Of a stretch of 64,000 nucleotides of DNA, positions 35,201 through 43,971 are shown one piece after another. The stretch comes from Acinetobacter indicus CIP 110367 (GTDB lineage Bacteria; Pseudomonadota; Gammaproteobacteria; Pseudomonadales; Moraxellaceae): positions 124,001 to 188,000 of the forward strand of contig NZ_KI530756.1 of NCBI RefSeq assembly GCF_000488255.1, given 5' to 3'. The translations under genes and the position numbers were made by a program. The notes below the pieces were generated by a model. That model did not search any database and was not told the origin of the DNA. It worked only from the letters and a program-made list of their open reading frames with translations. Numbering within the stretch: the first letter of the stretch is position 1; each line of letters starts with the position of its first letter.

Positions 35201-35982
35201 CGTAGCGCCTTGCCCGGCTGCTCCGGACTGCCCAGCGCCTGCCAGAACAGCTGGTCAATCTGCTGCATCTGCTCAAAATCTTCATGAAAAACTGCCTGCC
35301 ACAGCCAGCGCTGCCACGCCTCCAGTTCTTCTGCCTGCTGCAGCATAAAGCCCGACACTTCGCTGTCGGTTTTAAAGAACATCTGCTCCAGATCAAGGGC
35401 CTGATCACGGCCCCATTGCATCAGCCAGTTGGTCGGACAGCGGCACTGCTCGCCACAGCCTTTCTGGCAATGCCCGCGATAAGTCATATAGTGGCTAAAC
35501 AGTTTGGATACCTGTTCGGCCACCCAGTACAGCATGCTCTGTTTTTTCAGCTGGCGTTCCAGCGGCTGTTCCAGCCGGTCAGCACTGGCATAAATGCGTT
35601 GGATAATCGGAAACAGCGCATGGCTGCTTGCTAGCGGATTCTGTTCCGGCTGAATAAATTCTTTTAGTGCCTGAAATACGCGCCATTTAATGATAATTCG
35701 TGGAATATTGGCCTGACGGACCAAGTCTTTCTGATCATGCAGCACCCATTGATAGGCACTCCACTGGAAACCGCGAATCCGGTGATGAAACTCGGTATTG
35801 GCACAGATGCTTTGATGTTCAGCCAGACGCTGGGTTAACCAGGCTTCTACCGCCGGTGACGGCACAATAAAGTGCTGGGTTTTTAACACCTCCAGCGGAT
35901 GCGCTGCAGGTTTACGGACTGTCTTCAGCATCGCCTCGACCAGTACATCGACACGCTGACTTTGAATGACATGAATCCCCAT
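32296..35982 (-). CDS. recC: Exonuclease V gamma subunit RecC
   Basis: Scaffold and Chi-scanning subunit of RecBCD; an inactivated helicase/nuclease fold. The N-terminus carries FIVPSPAVEAWLTQRLAEHQ and the GFQWSAYQWVLHD segment. Mid-protein landmarks include DILVLSPNLKEIEPLI and SLPLPYILEEIEAQLA... FCQLGQLRPLPYKLVVMLNLDSGKFP. 1228 residues (E. coli 1122). The sequence recognised as Chi cannot be predicted from this. First gene of the recC-recB-recD unit, with start ATG at 35982. Confidence 0.95.
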   Translation of the reverse strand: MGIHVIQSQRVDVLVEAMLKTVRKPAAHPLEVLKTQHFIVPSPAVEAWLTQRLAEHQSICANTEFHHRIRGFQWSAYQWVLHDQKDLVRQANIPRIIIKWRVFQALKEFIQPEQNPLASSHALFPIIQRIYASADRLEQPLERQLKKQSMLYWVAEQVSKLFSHYMTYRGHCQKGCGEQCRCPTNWLMQWGRDQALDLEQMFFKTDSEVSGFMLQQAEELEAWQRWLWQAVFHEDFEQMQQIDQLFWQALGSPEQPGKALRKLPKQLVVFTLLDLPPQQLQFLRRLGQYIEIFILHYNPSQEYWADSVDPNWKARYDARVKQRFLAQHPQANDAEIAQFFEQFTLHFNAQNRESRHPLLTRLGKQARDHFSLLSALSSGEEGVWADLFIDDYQPSLLGKLQADILYLNEPAAHQYALEQHDDSIQIHVCHSSLRQLEVLKDQLLHWLSQGTKEQPRRPSDILVLSPNLKEIEPLIRSVFAPPPSARDLGNPSHDSSRLAQHSVYLPIQIAGVSQLDVSNAWRAVAGRIRLLQGRFSLDEFADWLGLAASLQRYELDITQLERLLELLSAAGFKRGFDAEHLQRSLSADDQDYRFSFKFALDRLALGLAIPEHTLFQDTLCFAEVMPADFELIAKLIQIYQDLAERRHWMIAHERGENTRAEQWLKRLMQDIDEFSAAGVTALETVYKIIKKQYRMLTLASYYDEQDRHAMAALSLPLPYILEEIEAQLAAQLEQAEPSGQITFCQLGQLRPLPYKLVVMLNLDSGKFPNRNVQLPFDLMQLLKPQLGDRSRLEDDQGAFLDALLLAQDKVWLFYNGFDVNDGQVRDPSSILQELIQHLALIVAAPQPESALNQTVNIDGIEVPEQLRQLYYVHRLQPFDPLGFESSEIIRFQDQWYAVAQQIRQPGGQRSHWANQPYPLLTQDLQVLDSQQWIQDMIFPARLYLKSVGVENLRPEQRSDQAEPLLLDGLGRYTIRDFLKQQHNTPDPALLQDRLPIGKIREGSWTMSLVEQQQLQARLQHYAPSETTVTRQVWKVRPDLHIRLTLPKQGGERWVSLEASSARAKRRTALWLEYLLWLAYLNLGDGGQQHQRIVVFSDDTVCCEGVSSNQARQWLEHWFKAWDYGQRQPLVLPSALLLKVAEKGKQHEWEPDAEQRMQLKDLEGLYKDWNDSGQFSAFSVADNEACKHHRDWQFILQEQDASLLLAHACEQFSYDLYQPIFWHQQTLEE

Positions 35983-36163
35983 AACGCTCCACCCTGTTAA
36001 ACTTTTGCCATGATATCTACAAAACCATAAAGATTCATTACTATACTTTTGCAGTTGCCTATGTCATTTTTAGCTCATGGTTCGATTCAAAAATGCTTTG
36101 AAATACGTACCTTAATAGTGCTTCAATAAAAAAATCGATACACCGCTTAAGGTATTTAATATT
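35983..36163. promoter_or_regulatory. Divergent promoter region recC / 36164 gene
   Basis: 181 AT-rich bases between divergent genes should hold both promoters. No operator-like palindrome was recognised. Confidence 0.35.
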
Positions 36164-36670
36164 ATGAAAATAGACAAGATTCCCAACTCGATTGACCCCA
36201 ATTTAAATTTAGAGCAAGTTCGTGCTGACTGCCTGGAGCTGGTCAAAAAACGGGCCTACGTGTCCGCAGGCGCAGCGGTCATTCCGGTTCCATTTTTAGA
36301 TGTCGTGATTGACGTCGGTATTTTGTCACAACTGATTCCTGAAATTAATGCCCGTTTTGGTCTGTCGCCGGAACAGGTCAGTGTCTATGACCCCGAAACC
36401 AAGCAGATTCACTGGCAGGAACTGCGTAAACGCGGTATTGAATTTTCTGGTCTGGTGGTGGCACGTACCGCCGTCAAAAAATCATTGAACAATGTTGCCG
36501 CGAAAGTGATCACGAAGCAAGTCACCAAATTTATTCCTTTAGGTGGACAGCTGGTGGCGGCCAGCCTGGGCTATTTTGTCATGAAAAAAGTCGCCGAAGC
36601 GCATGTGGAAGAAAGCTATAAAATTGCCAAAGGCATCCAGCAGAAACAGACCCAGGTGGTCAATGGCTAA
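36164..36670 (+). CDS. Conserved helical protein, DUF697-like, function unknown
   Basis: 168 residues, no signal peptide. Two amphipathic or hydrophobic glycine/alanine-rich stretches (VSAGAAVIPVPFLDVVIDVG at about 40-60 and ITKQVTKFIPLGGQLVAASLGYFVM at about 120-145) recall the paired helices of DUF697/YcjF-type proteins that associate with membranes. A Pro-Phe-Leu-Asp kink lies in the first. The middle part (SVYDPETKQIHWQELRKRG) is polar. It stands alone between recC and the polyphosphate enzyme and has its own terminator. The family assignment is tentative. Confidence 0.55.
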   Translation: MKIDKIPNSIDPNLNLEQVRADCLELVKKRAYVSAGAAVIPVPFLDVVIDVGILSQLIPEINARFGLSPEQVSVYDPETKQIHWQELRKRGIEFSGLVVARTAVKKSLNNVAAKVITKQVTKFIPLGGQLVAASLGYFVMKKVAEAHVEESYKIAKGIQQKQTQVVNG

Positions 36671-36688
36671 ACCTGCTGCCCCACTCTG

Positions 36689-36716
36689 ATGCCGGTCCAG
36701 TGACCGGCATTTTTAT
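36689..36716 (+). terminator. Terminator after 36164 gene
   Basis: ATGCCGGT/ACCGGCAT stem with a six-base loop followed by TTTTAT; lies between two convergent genes. Confidence 0.85.
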
Positions 36717-36744
36717 GGCGGATTCATGTATGTTTGCTGCCGGC

Positions 36745-38175
36745 TTAATCGGCTTTCAGCTGTTTCAAGATGGTTTTTAGCACTTCAATCCGGGCACTGT
36801 TTTTATCATTGGTGGCAATAATATGCCACGGCGCATCCTCGGTGCTGGTATGGGCAAACATATCGGCTGCGGCATTTAAATAATCATCCCAGCGGTTCCG
36901 GTTCCGCCAGTCTTCCTCGGTAATTTTAAAGCGTTTATGCGCAGTCTGCTCACGCGCTTTAAAACGCTGTTCCTGCTCATCTTTGCTAATCGCCAGCCAG
37001 AACTTGATAATCACGGTCTGATGTTCGGTTAAATCCTGTTCAAAGCGGTTAATTTCCGCATACGCGCGTTGCCATTCCAGGTCACTGGCAAAACCTTCAA
37101 TCCGTTCCACCAGTACCCGACCATACCAGGAACGGTCAAAAATACAGATTTTTTCTTCCGGTTGCAGCTTGGTCCAAAAGCGCCATAAATAAGGCCGGCG
37201 TAATTCATATTTTTCCGGTGCGCCAATGGTATAAATTTCGTATTCACGCGGATCCAGCTTTTTCACAATCCGTTTAATTGCGCCACCTTTGCCAGCGGCA
37301 TCCATGCCTTCAAACACAATTACCACGTTGCGGTCATCAAAACGCAAGGCATCGGCCACTTTGCGGCTGAGTTTTTTGAGTTCGGCTTTATAGTCGCCCT
37401 CATCCAGCGCGGCATTGTCCGGATTGAGCAAGGCCTCGGGAATCGGCGCCTGCTGCCAGCTCTGCTCAACAGTTTTCGGATGCTCCGGGCAATCTTTAAA
37501 AGCCTGTAATACATGCTGGGCAAACTGCTGGTCACGCAGCTGCTCATCTTCACCATCAATAATAATCCAGTCATCGGTAAAACGCTGACGTAGCTTTTGC
37601 AAGGTGTCGTACTGTTTTTTATTACGCCAGTCGAGGCCGTTCATCTTGTGCCAGCGCACTTCGCTCGGCTCCATCTCGTTCAGGCGCTTTTGCAGGGTTT
37701 TCCAGGACAGGTCAAACCAGATCTTGACCACATCGACCTGGTTATTTTTTAAATCCTGTTCAAAGGCCCGAAAACGGTGCACATACTCATCAAACAGGCT
37801 GTCATCAAAGGGCTTCGAGACATGGGTGGCGCTGCTGAGCAGATCGCTATACCAGTTGCCAAACAGAATCATGATCTGCCCTTCGGGCGGAATAAAACGC
37901 GCATAGGGCTGCCAGAAACTGGTTTTGAAATCAAACAGGTGTGCAGCATCGGCCTTCACATGCAAATAACGTGGATCAACCCATTCACGCAGCTGTTTCA
38001 CTGCCTCGCCTTTGCCGGCCAGCTCAATGCCGCTGACCAGAATCACCAGACTTTTGGCATTGCTCTGACCGCGGCTGTCTTTTAGGGCATATTGCGCTTC
38101 AATCAGCTCGACAGACAGCTGATCTTCATCCATTAACTGAAATTCTGTTTGCGGGTTCTGCTCGGTCATAGGCAC
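36745..38175 (-). CDS. pap: Polyphosphate:AMP phosphotransferase (tandem-domain PPK2)
   Basis: Cytosolic enzyme that transfers phosphate from polyphosphate to AMP, making ADP (class II PPK2). Two PPK2 domains are fused. The first (about 40-250) has the degenerate P-loop VSGIELAGKGEAV. The second (about 275-475) has the canonical FEGMDAAGKGGAI, the FDRSWYGRVLVERIEG lid segment and a downstream ITEEDWRNRNRWDDY motif. 476 residues matches the A. johnsonii PAP size. The start could be ATG at 38175 or 38169. A single gene on the minus strand. Confidence 0.92.
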   Translation of the reverse strand: MPMTEQNPQTEFQLMDEDQLSVELIEAQYALKDSRGQSNAKSLVILVSGIELAGKGEAVKQLREWVDPRYLHVKADAAHLFDFKTSFWQPYARFIPPEGQIMILFGNWYSDLLSSATHVSKPFDDSLFDEYVHRFRAFEQDLKNNQVDVVKIWFDLSWKTLQKRLNEMEPSEVRWHKMNGLDWRNKKQYDTLQKLRQRFTDDWIIIDGEDEQLRDQQFAQHVLQAFKDCPEHPKTVEQSWQQAPIPEALLNPDNAALDEGDYKAELKKLSRKVADALRFDDRNVVIVFEGMDAAGKGGAIKRIVKKLDPREYEIYTIGAPEKYELRRPYLWRFWTKLQPEEKICIFDRSWYGRVLVERIEGFASDLEWQRAYAEINRFEQDLTEHQTVIIKFWLAISKDEQEQRFKAREQTAHKRFKITEEDWRNRNRWDDYLNAAADMFAHTSTEDAPWHIIATNDKNSARIEVLKTILKQLKAD

Positions 38176-38376
38176 ACACTCTTGTTTTATTGTTCCGTTC
38201 AGTATAACCAGCCTGCTGGCCGGGCGGCTGATGATTTTGTATAGCGCGTCTGTCTGATTTTGTCTATTTCTAGTGCAAACTGACCCGATGATCCTGAATC
38301 TGTCACCAATTTGTCATGGCCTGTGCATGTAACTGGCTTTAGAATGCCGCTTAAGTCAAAACAATTGAGACGCTCC

Positions 38377-39081
38377 ATGTCCAAACTTGCGGTTTTAGAT
38401 GACCTTTTAGAACTTTATAATCAATTTGAATATCATCGCCAGCCGGAAATTTTCACACGTTTGCAGGAAGTGCAGCTGTGGCAGAAACAGCGCATGCAAC
38501 GTACCCATGCCCCGCATTTTGCCGAAAAAAATAATGTACTGATGGCCGAATATTTTCTGAACCGTTTATACGGCGGCCCCGATTTTGATGCACTGGCCGG
38601 ACAGATTGCGCGCCTGACCAAATACGCACATAAAGCAGAAAAACTGATTCCGGAAAATGCCATTAAAACCGGCACCTCCGGGGTGGCCCTGGCCATTTTA
38701 GCGGTGCAGCTGGATGAACAGGTTGCCATTCAGCTGTTAAAGGATTATCCGGCGCAGACGCCATTGACCGACGAGATGATGCGCCTGACCTATTTAAAGC
38801 TCGATCAGGGCAGCGCGCGTTTAAAACAGCTGGACATGCTGGATGAACTGGGCAAAAGCCTGGACAAATACATGCGCTCCTTTATGGTTTATACCGCCTT
38901 TAAAATGTGTAAAGGCGCCGCGCATAAATATAATTTCGATATCATGTACGAGTTTATGCAAGATGGTTTTGTGGCCATGAAACCGCTGAAATCTGCAGAA
39001 AAATTTGTCCGCGAATTTACCGCAGTTGAACGCCAGATTATTGACAAAGTGCATCGGGGAGATCCGCAGCCCTTTCAATAA
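38377..39081 (+). CDS. FFLEELY-motif family protein
   Basis: 234-residue soluble alpha-helical protein. It contains MAEYFLNRLYGGPDF (about residue 46-60), a variant of the FFLEELYGP motif that names the family. No catalytic motif is recognised and the family function is unknown. The chosen start is ATG at 38377 (MSKLAVLDDLLELYNQFEYH); the frame opens at 38311 but those residues are basic and lack a ribosome-binding site. It lies upstream of ubiE in the same direction, 207 bases apart. Confidence 0.72.
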   Translation: MSKLAVLDDLLELYNQFEYHRQPEIFTRLQEVQLWQKQRMQRTHAPHFAEKNNVLMAEYFLNRLYGGPDFDALAGQIARLTKYAHKAEKLIPENAIKTGTSGVALAILAVQLDEQVAIQLLKDYPAQTPLTDEMMRLTYLKLDQGSARLKQLDMLDELGKSLDKYMRSFMVYTAFKMCKGAAHKYNFDIMYEFMQDGFVAMKPLKSAEKFVREFTAVERQIIDKVHRGDPQPFQ

Positions 39082-39288
39082 AGCCACATAATTTTTTGCA
39101 TGTGATGGCCAAAATTTGGTACAAAAACAGCAGTAAAACGAATATGCATTCACGTTCATCAGGATAACAATTCAATTTTCTGTATTTTATTCCTGACAAT
39201 TGCAGGCCGATGACTGTACAACGCCTAAGAATCTGTCATCATGCTTGCACTGCCACATCAACCCGATTTTCATGTTAGGAGTGACACT

Positions 39289-40230
39289 ATGTCTAATGAA
39301 GAGCAAAAGCCTACCCATCCAGAAACGGCAACCAACACAGACAAAGTGAGCCCATTCTTAACCTCGCCATTACCGGAAGGTGCACCACAAGGTCAACAGC
39401 AGTCTCTAGAACAGCGCCTAACCGATACTCCGGTAACGGGCAGCATTCCAAAATACAACCTGCCACGTGGCGCCAATACCGGTAATGTCGGCGCGACCAC
39501 GCACTTTGGCTACCAGACCGTAAACAGCGAAGAAAAAGCCCAGAAAGTGGCGGAAGTGTTCCATTCGGTGGCCAGCAAATACGACATCATGAATGACCTG
39601 ATGTCTTTTGGTATTCACCGTTTATGGAAACGCTTTGCGATTAACATGTCGGGTGTGCGTCGTGGCCAGCACGTACTGGATATTGCGGGCGGTACCGGCG
39701 ACCTAGCCAAAGTTTTTAGCCGTGAAGTTGGTCCAAGCGGCCATGTGGTCCTTTCAGATATTAATGAATCGATGCTGAATGTCGGTCGTGACCGTCTGAT
39801 TGATGCCGGCTGTACCAATGTCGATTTCGTCCTGGCCAATGCTGAAACACTTGAACCTTTTGCTGACAACAGCTTTGACCTGGTGACCATTTCTTTCGGT
39901 TTACGTAATGTGACCGATAAAGATGCTGCACTGCAAGCCATGTACCGCGTGCTTAAGCCAGGCGGCCGTTTACTGATTCTGGAATTCTCAAAACCGGTAT
40001 TTGAACCGTTCTCGAAACTGTACGACCTGTACTCGTTCACTGCACTGCCAATCATGGGCAAACTGGTGGCGAATGATTCTGAAAGCTATAAATATCTGGC
40101 GGAATCAATCCGTATGCACCCAGACCAGCGCACCCTGAAAGGCATGATGGAAAATGCCGGCTTCCAGAACTGTGACTACCACAACCTGACCGGTGGTATT
40201 GTGGCGGTGCACCGCGGTTTTAAACTCTAA
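39289..40230 (+). CDS. ubiE: Ubiquinone/menaquinone C-methyltransferase UbiE
   Basis: SAM-dependent methyltransferase acting on the benzoquinol ring in ubiquinone synthesis. The core begins near residue 65 with [20 protein letters not shown], then the SAM motif [26 protein letters not shown] and [11 protein letters not shown], ending [16 protein letters not shown]. From ATG at 39289 ([12 protein letters not shown]), behind AGGAG, there are 313 residues. About 65 N-terminal residues are a polar, probably disordered extension not found in E. coli UbiE (251). It starts a ubiE-ubiJ-ubiB run. Confidence 0.96.
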   Translation: MSNEEQKPTHPETATNTDKVSPFLTSPLPEGAPQGQQQSLEQRLTDTPVTGSIPKYNLPRGANTGNVGATTHFGYQTVNSEEKAQKVAEVFHSVASKYDIMNDLMSFGIHRLWKRFAINMSGVRRGQHVLDIAGGTGDLAKVFSREVGPSGHVVLSDINESMLNVGRDRLIDAGCTNVDFVLANAETLEPFADNSFDLVTISFGLRNVTDKDAALQAMYRVLKPGGRLLILEFSKPVFEPFSKLYDLYSFTALPIMGKLVANDSESYKYLAESIRMHPDQRTLKGMMENAGFQNCDYHNLTGGIVAVHRGFKL

Positions 40231-40249
40231 TTCCGAAAAGGACACTGCT

Positions 40250-40921
40250 ATGTGGTCGATTCTGGCCTTAGGTGCCGTTGAACGATGCATCCATCATGTC
40301 ATTAATCTGGATGCGATTACCCGCATCCAGCTGAACCAGCTACAGGGCAAAACCCTGCGCGTGGTGATGGATGCGCCGCAACTGTCGGTAGATGTATTTT
40401 TTGATGAAAACAAGGTGCGTCTGGAGCCGACCGTTACCGGACAGGCAACCCAACCGTCTATTTTCGAGCAGCGCCCGTTTGAGCGCGAACAGCAGCTCAG
40501 TGAAGCCACCGCCACCTTGCAGGTCAAGAATGTGGTGGAACTGCTGAAACTGCTGCTGGCCGATGATGTCGGCACCATTCCGGTACAAGGCGACTATAAG
40601 CTGCTACAGGACATCCAGCGTATTATCGAGCAGGCCGAACCCGATCTGGCCGCGCATCTGTCGCCATGGGTTGGCCCGACACTGGCACATGAGCTGGGTA
40701 AAATCCAGCTGGCGCCCAACCAGCTGAAAAAAACCTTGCAAAGCCAGCTGTTTTTCGCCGAAGATGCCCTGAAAGAAGATTCCGGCCTGTTTGCACCGCG
40801 CTGGCAAATGGATGATCTGCAACAGGATACCCGCATCCTGAACCAGAATATCGACCGCGTAGAAGCCAAGATTCAACAGCTCCGCAAGCAGCTTGAAGAC
40901 ACTCCAGATTCACACGACTAG
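40250..40921 (+). CDS. ubiJ: Ubiquinone biosynthesis accessory factor UbiJ
   Basis: SCP2-domain protein that binds ubiquinone intermediates and, with UbiK, supports the Ubi enzyme complex. From ATG at 40250 (MWSILALGAVERCIHHVINL) behind AAAAGGA it encodes 223 residues. The SCP2 core covers about 10-110, and the C-terminus is a coiled coil (TRILNQNIDRVEAKIQQLRKQ). The frame opens earlier, overlapping ubiE, but the internal ATG fits the family. It sits between ubiE and ubiB, which is the conserved order. Confidence 0.9.
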   Translation: MWSILALGAVERCIHHVINLDAITRIQLNQLQGKTLRVVMDAPQLSVDVFFDENKVRLEPTVTGQATQPSIFEQRPFEREQQLSEATATLQVKNVVELLKLLLADDVGTIPVQGDYKLLQDIQRIIEQAEPDLAAHLSPWVGPTLAHELGKIQLAPNQLKKTLQSQLFFAEDALKEDSGLFAPRWQMDDLQQDTRILNQNIDRVEAKIQQLRKQLEDTPDSHD

Positions 40922-40933
40922 GTAAAGAGATTT

Positions 40934-42553
40934 ATGATTCCGCACGTTTCACGTTTAATCGAACTTTGGCGTATTGCTGCGCACTATAGACTCGACACGT
41001 TGTTCCCTGCGGAAGAATTACCAGAAAAAGCCCGCCATATTCTGAGTCTGATCCGGATGCATCCGGCGGCCTGGTCCAGTAAGGAACGTAAAAATCCGCT
41101 CAAGCTGAAACAGGCCCTGGAAGATATGGGACCACTGGCGATTAAACTCGGTCAGCTGTTATCGACCCGTCGTGACCTGATTCCACCTGAAGTATTACAG
41201 CAGCTGGTCTTATTGCAGGACCGGGTCAAACCCTTTGGTTCCGATGTCGCGCAAATGCGGATTCAGGAATCCTTAAAGGCCGATGTCAACACCCTGTTCG
41301 CGCGTTTTGATGAACAGCCGCTGGCAGCCGCTTCAATTGCCCAAGTACATACTGCTGCCCTGCACGATGGCCGTGAAGTGGTGGTCAAAGTCACCCGACC
41401 GAATATCCGCCAGCAGATTCTGCAGGATTTTGAAATTCTGGAATGGCTGGGCCATTTTCTGGAAAAACGTCTTGAAGCGGCACGCGCGCTGCATTTATCC
41501 GAAATTATTCAGGACTATCGCCAGATCATCCTGAAAGAACTCGATCTGACCTTAGAAGCCGACAACACCCGCCGTATGCGCCATTACTTCACCGGTTCCA
41601 GCATGATGTATGTGCCGGAAGTGTATATGGACAGCAAAGATGTGATGGTGGCCGAGCGGATTACCGGGGTGCCAATTTCCGATGTGGCCACCTTTGACCG
41701 CCTGGGTATGGACCGCGCCGACCTGGCGCAAAAAGGCCTGACCATCTTCTTTACCCAAGTGTTCCGCGACAACTTCTTCCATGCAGACATGCACCCGGGC
41801 AATGTGTTTGTAGAAACTATCAATCCGCAAAACCCACGCTTTATTGCACTGGACTGCGCGATTATGGGTGAGCTGTCCAAGCACGACCAGATGACCGTGG
41901 CGCGCATGTTACTGGCGGTCATGAACAGCGACTTTATGCAGCTGATCCAGATTGTGCATCAGGCTGGCTGGATTCCACCGGGCACCGATCAGGATGCTTT
42001 GGCACGTGAAATGCGCCGCACGGTAGGACCGATGGTCTCCAAACCCATGCATGAGCTGGACTTTGCCGGTATTCTGATTGAAGTGATGGATATTGCCCGC
42101 CGTTTCCATCTGGAAATTCCTCCACAGTTGATGCTGCTGCTCAAAACGCTGGTGCATGTTGAAGGGCTGGGCACCGATCTGTATCCGGAACTGGACATCT
42201 GGAGTCTGGCCAAACCAATCCTCACCGATTGGGTCAAGGCACAAATGAATCCGCAGAAAAACCTGAAAGAGCTGGGACAAAAAATTCCGGACCTACTGTT
42301 GGGTGCGCAGGATTTACCGACCCTGATGATCGACAGCTTAAACGGCCTGAAAAACCAGTCGGCCTGGCATGCCAAACAGCTGAATGAACTGCAAAGTATG
42401 CGTCTGCAAATGGAACATCAGCAAAAACGCAGCTGGATCTTTGGCAGTGTGATGGCAATTCTGCTGTCGATTGCGATTATTTCACCGTGGTTTGTCTCAG
42501 TCATTCTGATTGTGCTGGCCAGTATTCTGGCAATCTGGCGCGTGGCCAAATAA
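40934..42553 (+). CDS. ubiB: Ubiquinone biosynthesis kinase-like protein UbiB
   Basis: Atypical ABC1/ADCK-family kinase-like ATPase that promotes ubiquinone synthesis. The family-specific KxGQ motif lies in LAIKLGQLLSTRRDLIP (about residue 70), the A-rich loop in AAASIAQVHTAAL (about 135), the catalytic-loop analogue in FHADMHPGNVF (about 285) and the metal-binding motif in FIALDCAIMGEL. Two C-terminal membrane helices (about 500-535) anchor it. 539 residues is normal. It follows ubiJ by 12 bases. Confidence 0.96.
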   Translation: MIPHVSRLIELWRIAAHYRLDTLFPAEELPEKARHILSLIRMHPAAWSSKERKNPLKLKQALEDMGPLAIKLGQLLSTRRDLIPPEVLQQLVLLQDRVKPFGSDVAQMRIQESLKADVNTLFARFDEQPLAAASIAQVHTAALHDGREVVVKVTRPNIRQQILQDFEILEWLGHFLEKRLEAARALHLSEIIQDYRQIILKELDLTLEADNTRRMRHYFTGSSMMYVPEVYMDSKDVMVAERITGVPISDVATFDRLGMDRADLAQKGLTIFFTQVFRDNFFHADMHPGNVFVETINPQNPRFIALDCAIMGELSKHDQMTVARMLLAVMNSDFMQLIQIVHQAGWIPPGTDQDALAREMRRTVGPMVSKPMHELDFAGILIEVMDIARRFHLEIPPQLMLLLKTLVHVEGLGTDLYPELDIWSLAKPILTDWVKAQMNPQKNLKELGQKIPDLLLGAQDLPTLMIDSLNGLKNQSAWHAKQLNELQSMRLQMEHQQKRSWIFGSVMAILLSIAIISPWFVSVILIVLASILAIWRVAK

Positions 42554-42745
42554 GGCGAAATAGGCGAAGTCGCCTCAATCCTTATATTCCCATTAGTTAA
42601 ACCCGTCACATGACCGGTTTTTGATACCACGCCACTGCAGACAACATGCCGGATGACTGAGCAGTCAGAGAGTGAACATTCCTGCCCTTGTGAGCCTTGG
42701 TCACTGACCTAAAATACAGACAACTGTTTATTTTTCTGCCTGACC
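42554..42745. other. Intergenic region ubiB / patatin-like gene
   Basis: About 190 bases without an open frame. AGGCGA/TCGCCT near 42562-42575 is a very short palindrome just after ubiB without a T-run. Nothing else stands out. Confidence 0.3.
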
Positions 42746-43822
42746 ATGATCCAGATTCTGCAAAAACATCCACCTGCCCTCACCCTTCGTGCCGGTCATT
42801 TGGCCCGGCAGCTGATTGCCGAGCAGGGCCTACAACCCGATCAGGTCGATATGATTCCGGGCGCTGCCGGTGGTCCAAAAGGCATTGGTATTCAGGGACT
42901 GGATCAGGCCATTTTTGGCGAGTTTTTGCCGCAGTCGGCACAGCGCCGTACCCTGATTGGTTCTTCAATTGGCAGCTGGCGTTTTGCCAGCATTCTGGCC
43001 TGGGGCGCCAAAGCCGGCACTGAACGGCTAGCCGACTTATATACCAATCTGAGCTTTCATAAAAAAATGTCACGGCAGGACGTTAGTCATGTCTGCCGCG
43101 ATATGCTGTTAAATCTGGTCGATGGCAAGGCACAGCAGCTAGTTGATCATCCGGATTATCATCTGACCGTGCTTTCGGTAAAAGCGCAGCATATTTTCCA
43201 GAGTGACCGCGCACTGGCCCTACTGGCCTCGATAGCCGGTATTGTCAGCGGCAATGCACTGGCGCGCAAACACAACCGCCTGTTTATGCAGCGCGTGATC
43301 AGCCAGCCGGCTCAAGGCAACCAGTTTCAGGTGCAGGATGATTTCTTTACCCATTATCATGCGCTAACGCCGGACAATGTCACCAGCTGGCTGATGGCTT
43401 CGGCCTCAATTCCGGGCGTGATGTCCGCAATTCGGGATATTCCGGAAGCGCCGGGCAGCTACCGCGATGGCGGCCTGATTGACTATCATATTGACCTGCC
43501 GTTTCAGAGTCAGGGACTGGTGCTGTATCCGCATTTTACCGATAGCATTACCCCAGGCTGGTTCGACAAAATGCTGAAACACCGCAAAGCCAACCCGGAC
43601 AATCATGCACGGACCCTGCTGATTTCACCATCAGCCGAATATTTACAGTCTTTACCCTTGGGCCGCCTACCCGACCGCAAAGACTTTAATTTAAAAGGCA
43701 TGGATCAGGCACAGCGCATTCAGCTGTGGAAACAATGTATTGCGGAAAGTCAGCGTCTGGGCGATGAGTTTTTAGAACTGGTCGAAAAGCAGTGTTTGCC
43801 AGAGGTGTTACAGCCGCTTTAA
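42746..43822 (+). CDS. Patatin-like phospholipase family protein
   Basis: Predicted Ser-Asp dyad lipid hydrolase. The glycine-rich oxyanion motif is GAAGGPKG (about residue 39-46), the nucleophile elbow GSSIGSWRF (about 72-80), and the catalytic Asp lies in YRDGGLIDYH (about 235). No signal peptide, so cytoplasmic. 358 residues. The substrate is unknown. It stands alone between ubiB and hisIE. Confidence 0.82.
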   Translation: MIQILQKHPPALTLRAGHLARQLIAEQGLQPDQVDMIPGAAGGPKGIGIQGLDQAIFGEFLPQSAQRRTLIGSSIGSWRFASILAWGAKAGTERLADLYTNLSFHKKMSRQDVSHVCRDMLLNLVDGKAQQLVDHPDYHLTVLSVKAQHIFQSDRALALLASIAGIVSGNALARKHNRLFMQRVISQPAQGNQFQVQDDFFTHYHALTPDNVTSWLMASASIPGVMSAIRDIPEAPGSYRDGGLIDYHIDLPFQSQGLVLYPHFTDSITPGWFDKMLKHRKANPDNHARTLLISPSAEYLQSLPLGRLPDRKDFNLKGMDQAQRIQLWKQCIAESQRLGDEFLELVEKQCLPEVLQPL

Positions 43823-43971
43823 ACCGAGAGATGAATGAGCGTGATGGTGGCAACATCCTGAGCGAAAATAGGCAAAGATTTTTTCCTGCAAGCCGGTCAG
43901 ATACCGTACACTATAGCGTTTGCGCACTGGCGTAAATCTCGTTTTTCTGAACAAATTTTGGTGACATACTC
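43823..43971. promoter_or_regulatory. hisIE upstream region
   Basis: 149-base gap upstream of hisIE; should hold its promoter. No attenuator-type leader peptide with histidine codons was seen. Confidence 0.3.
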
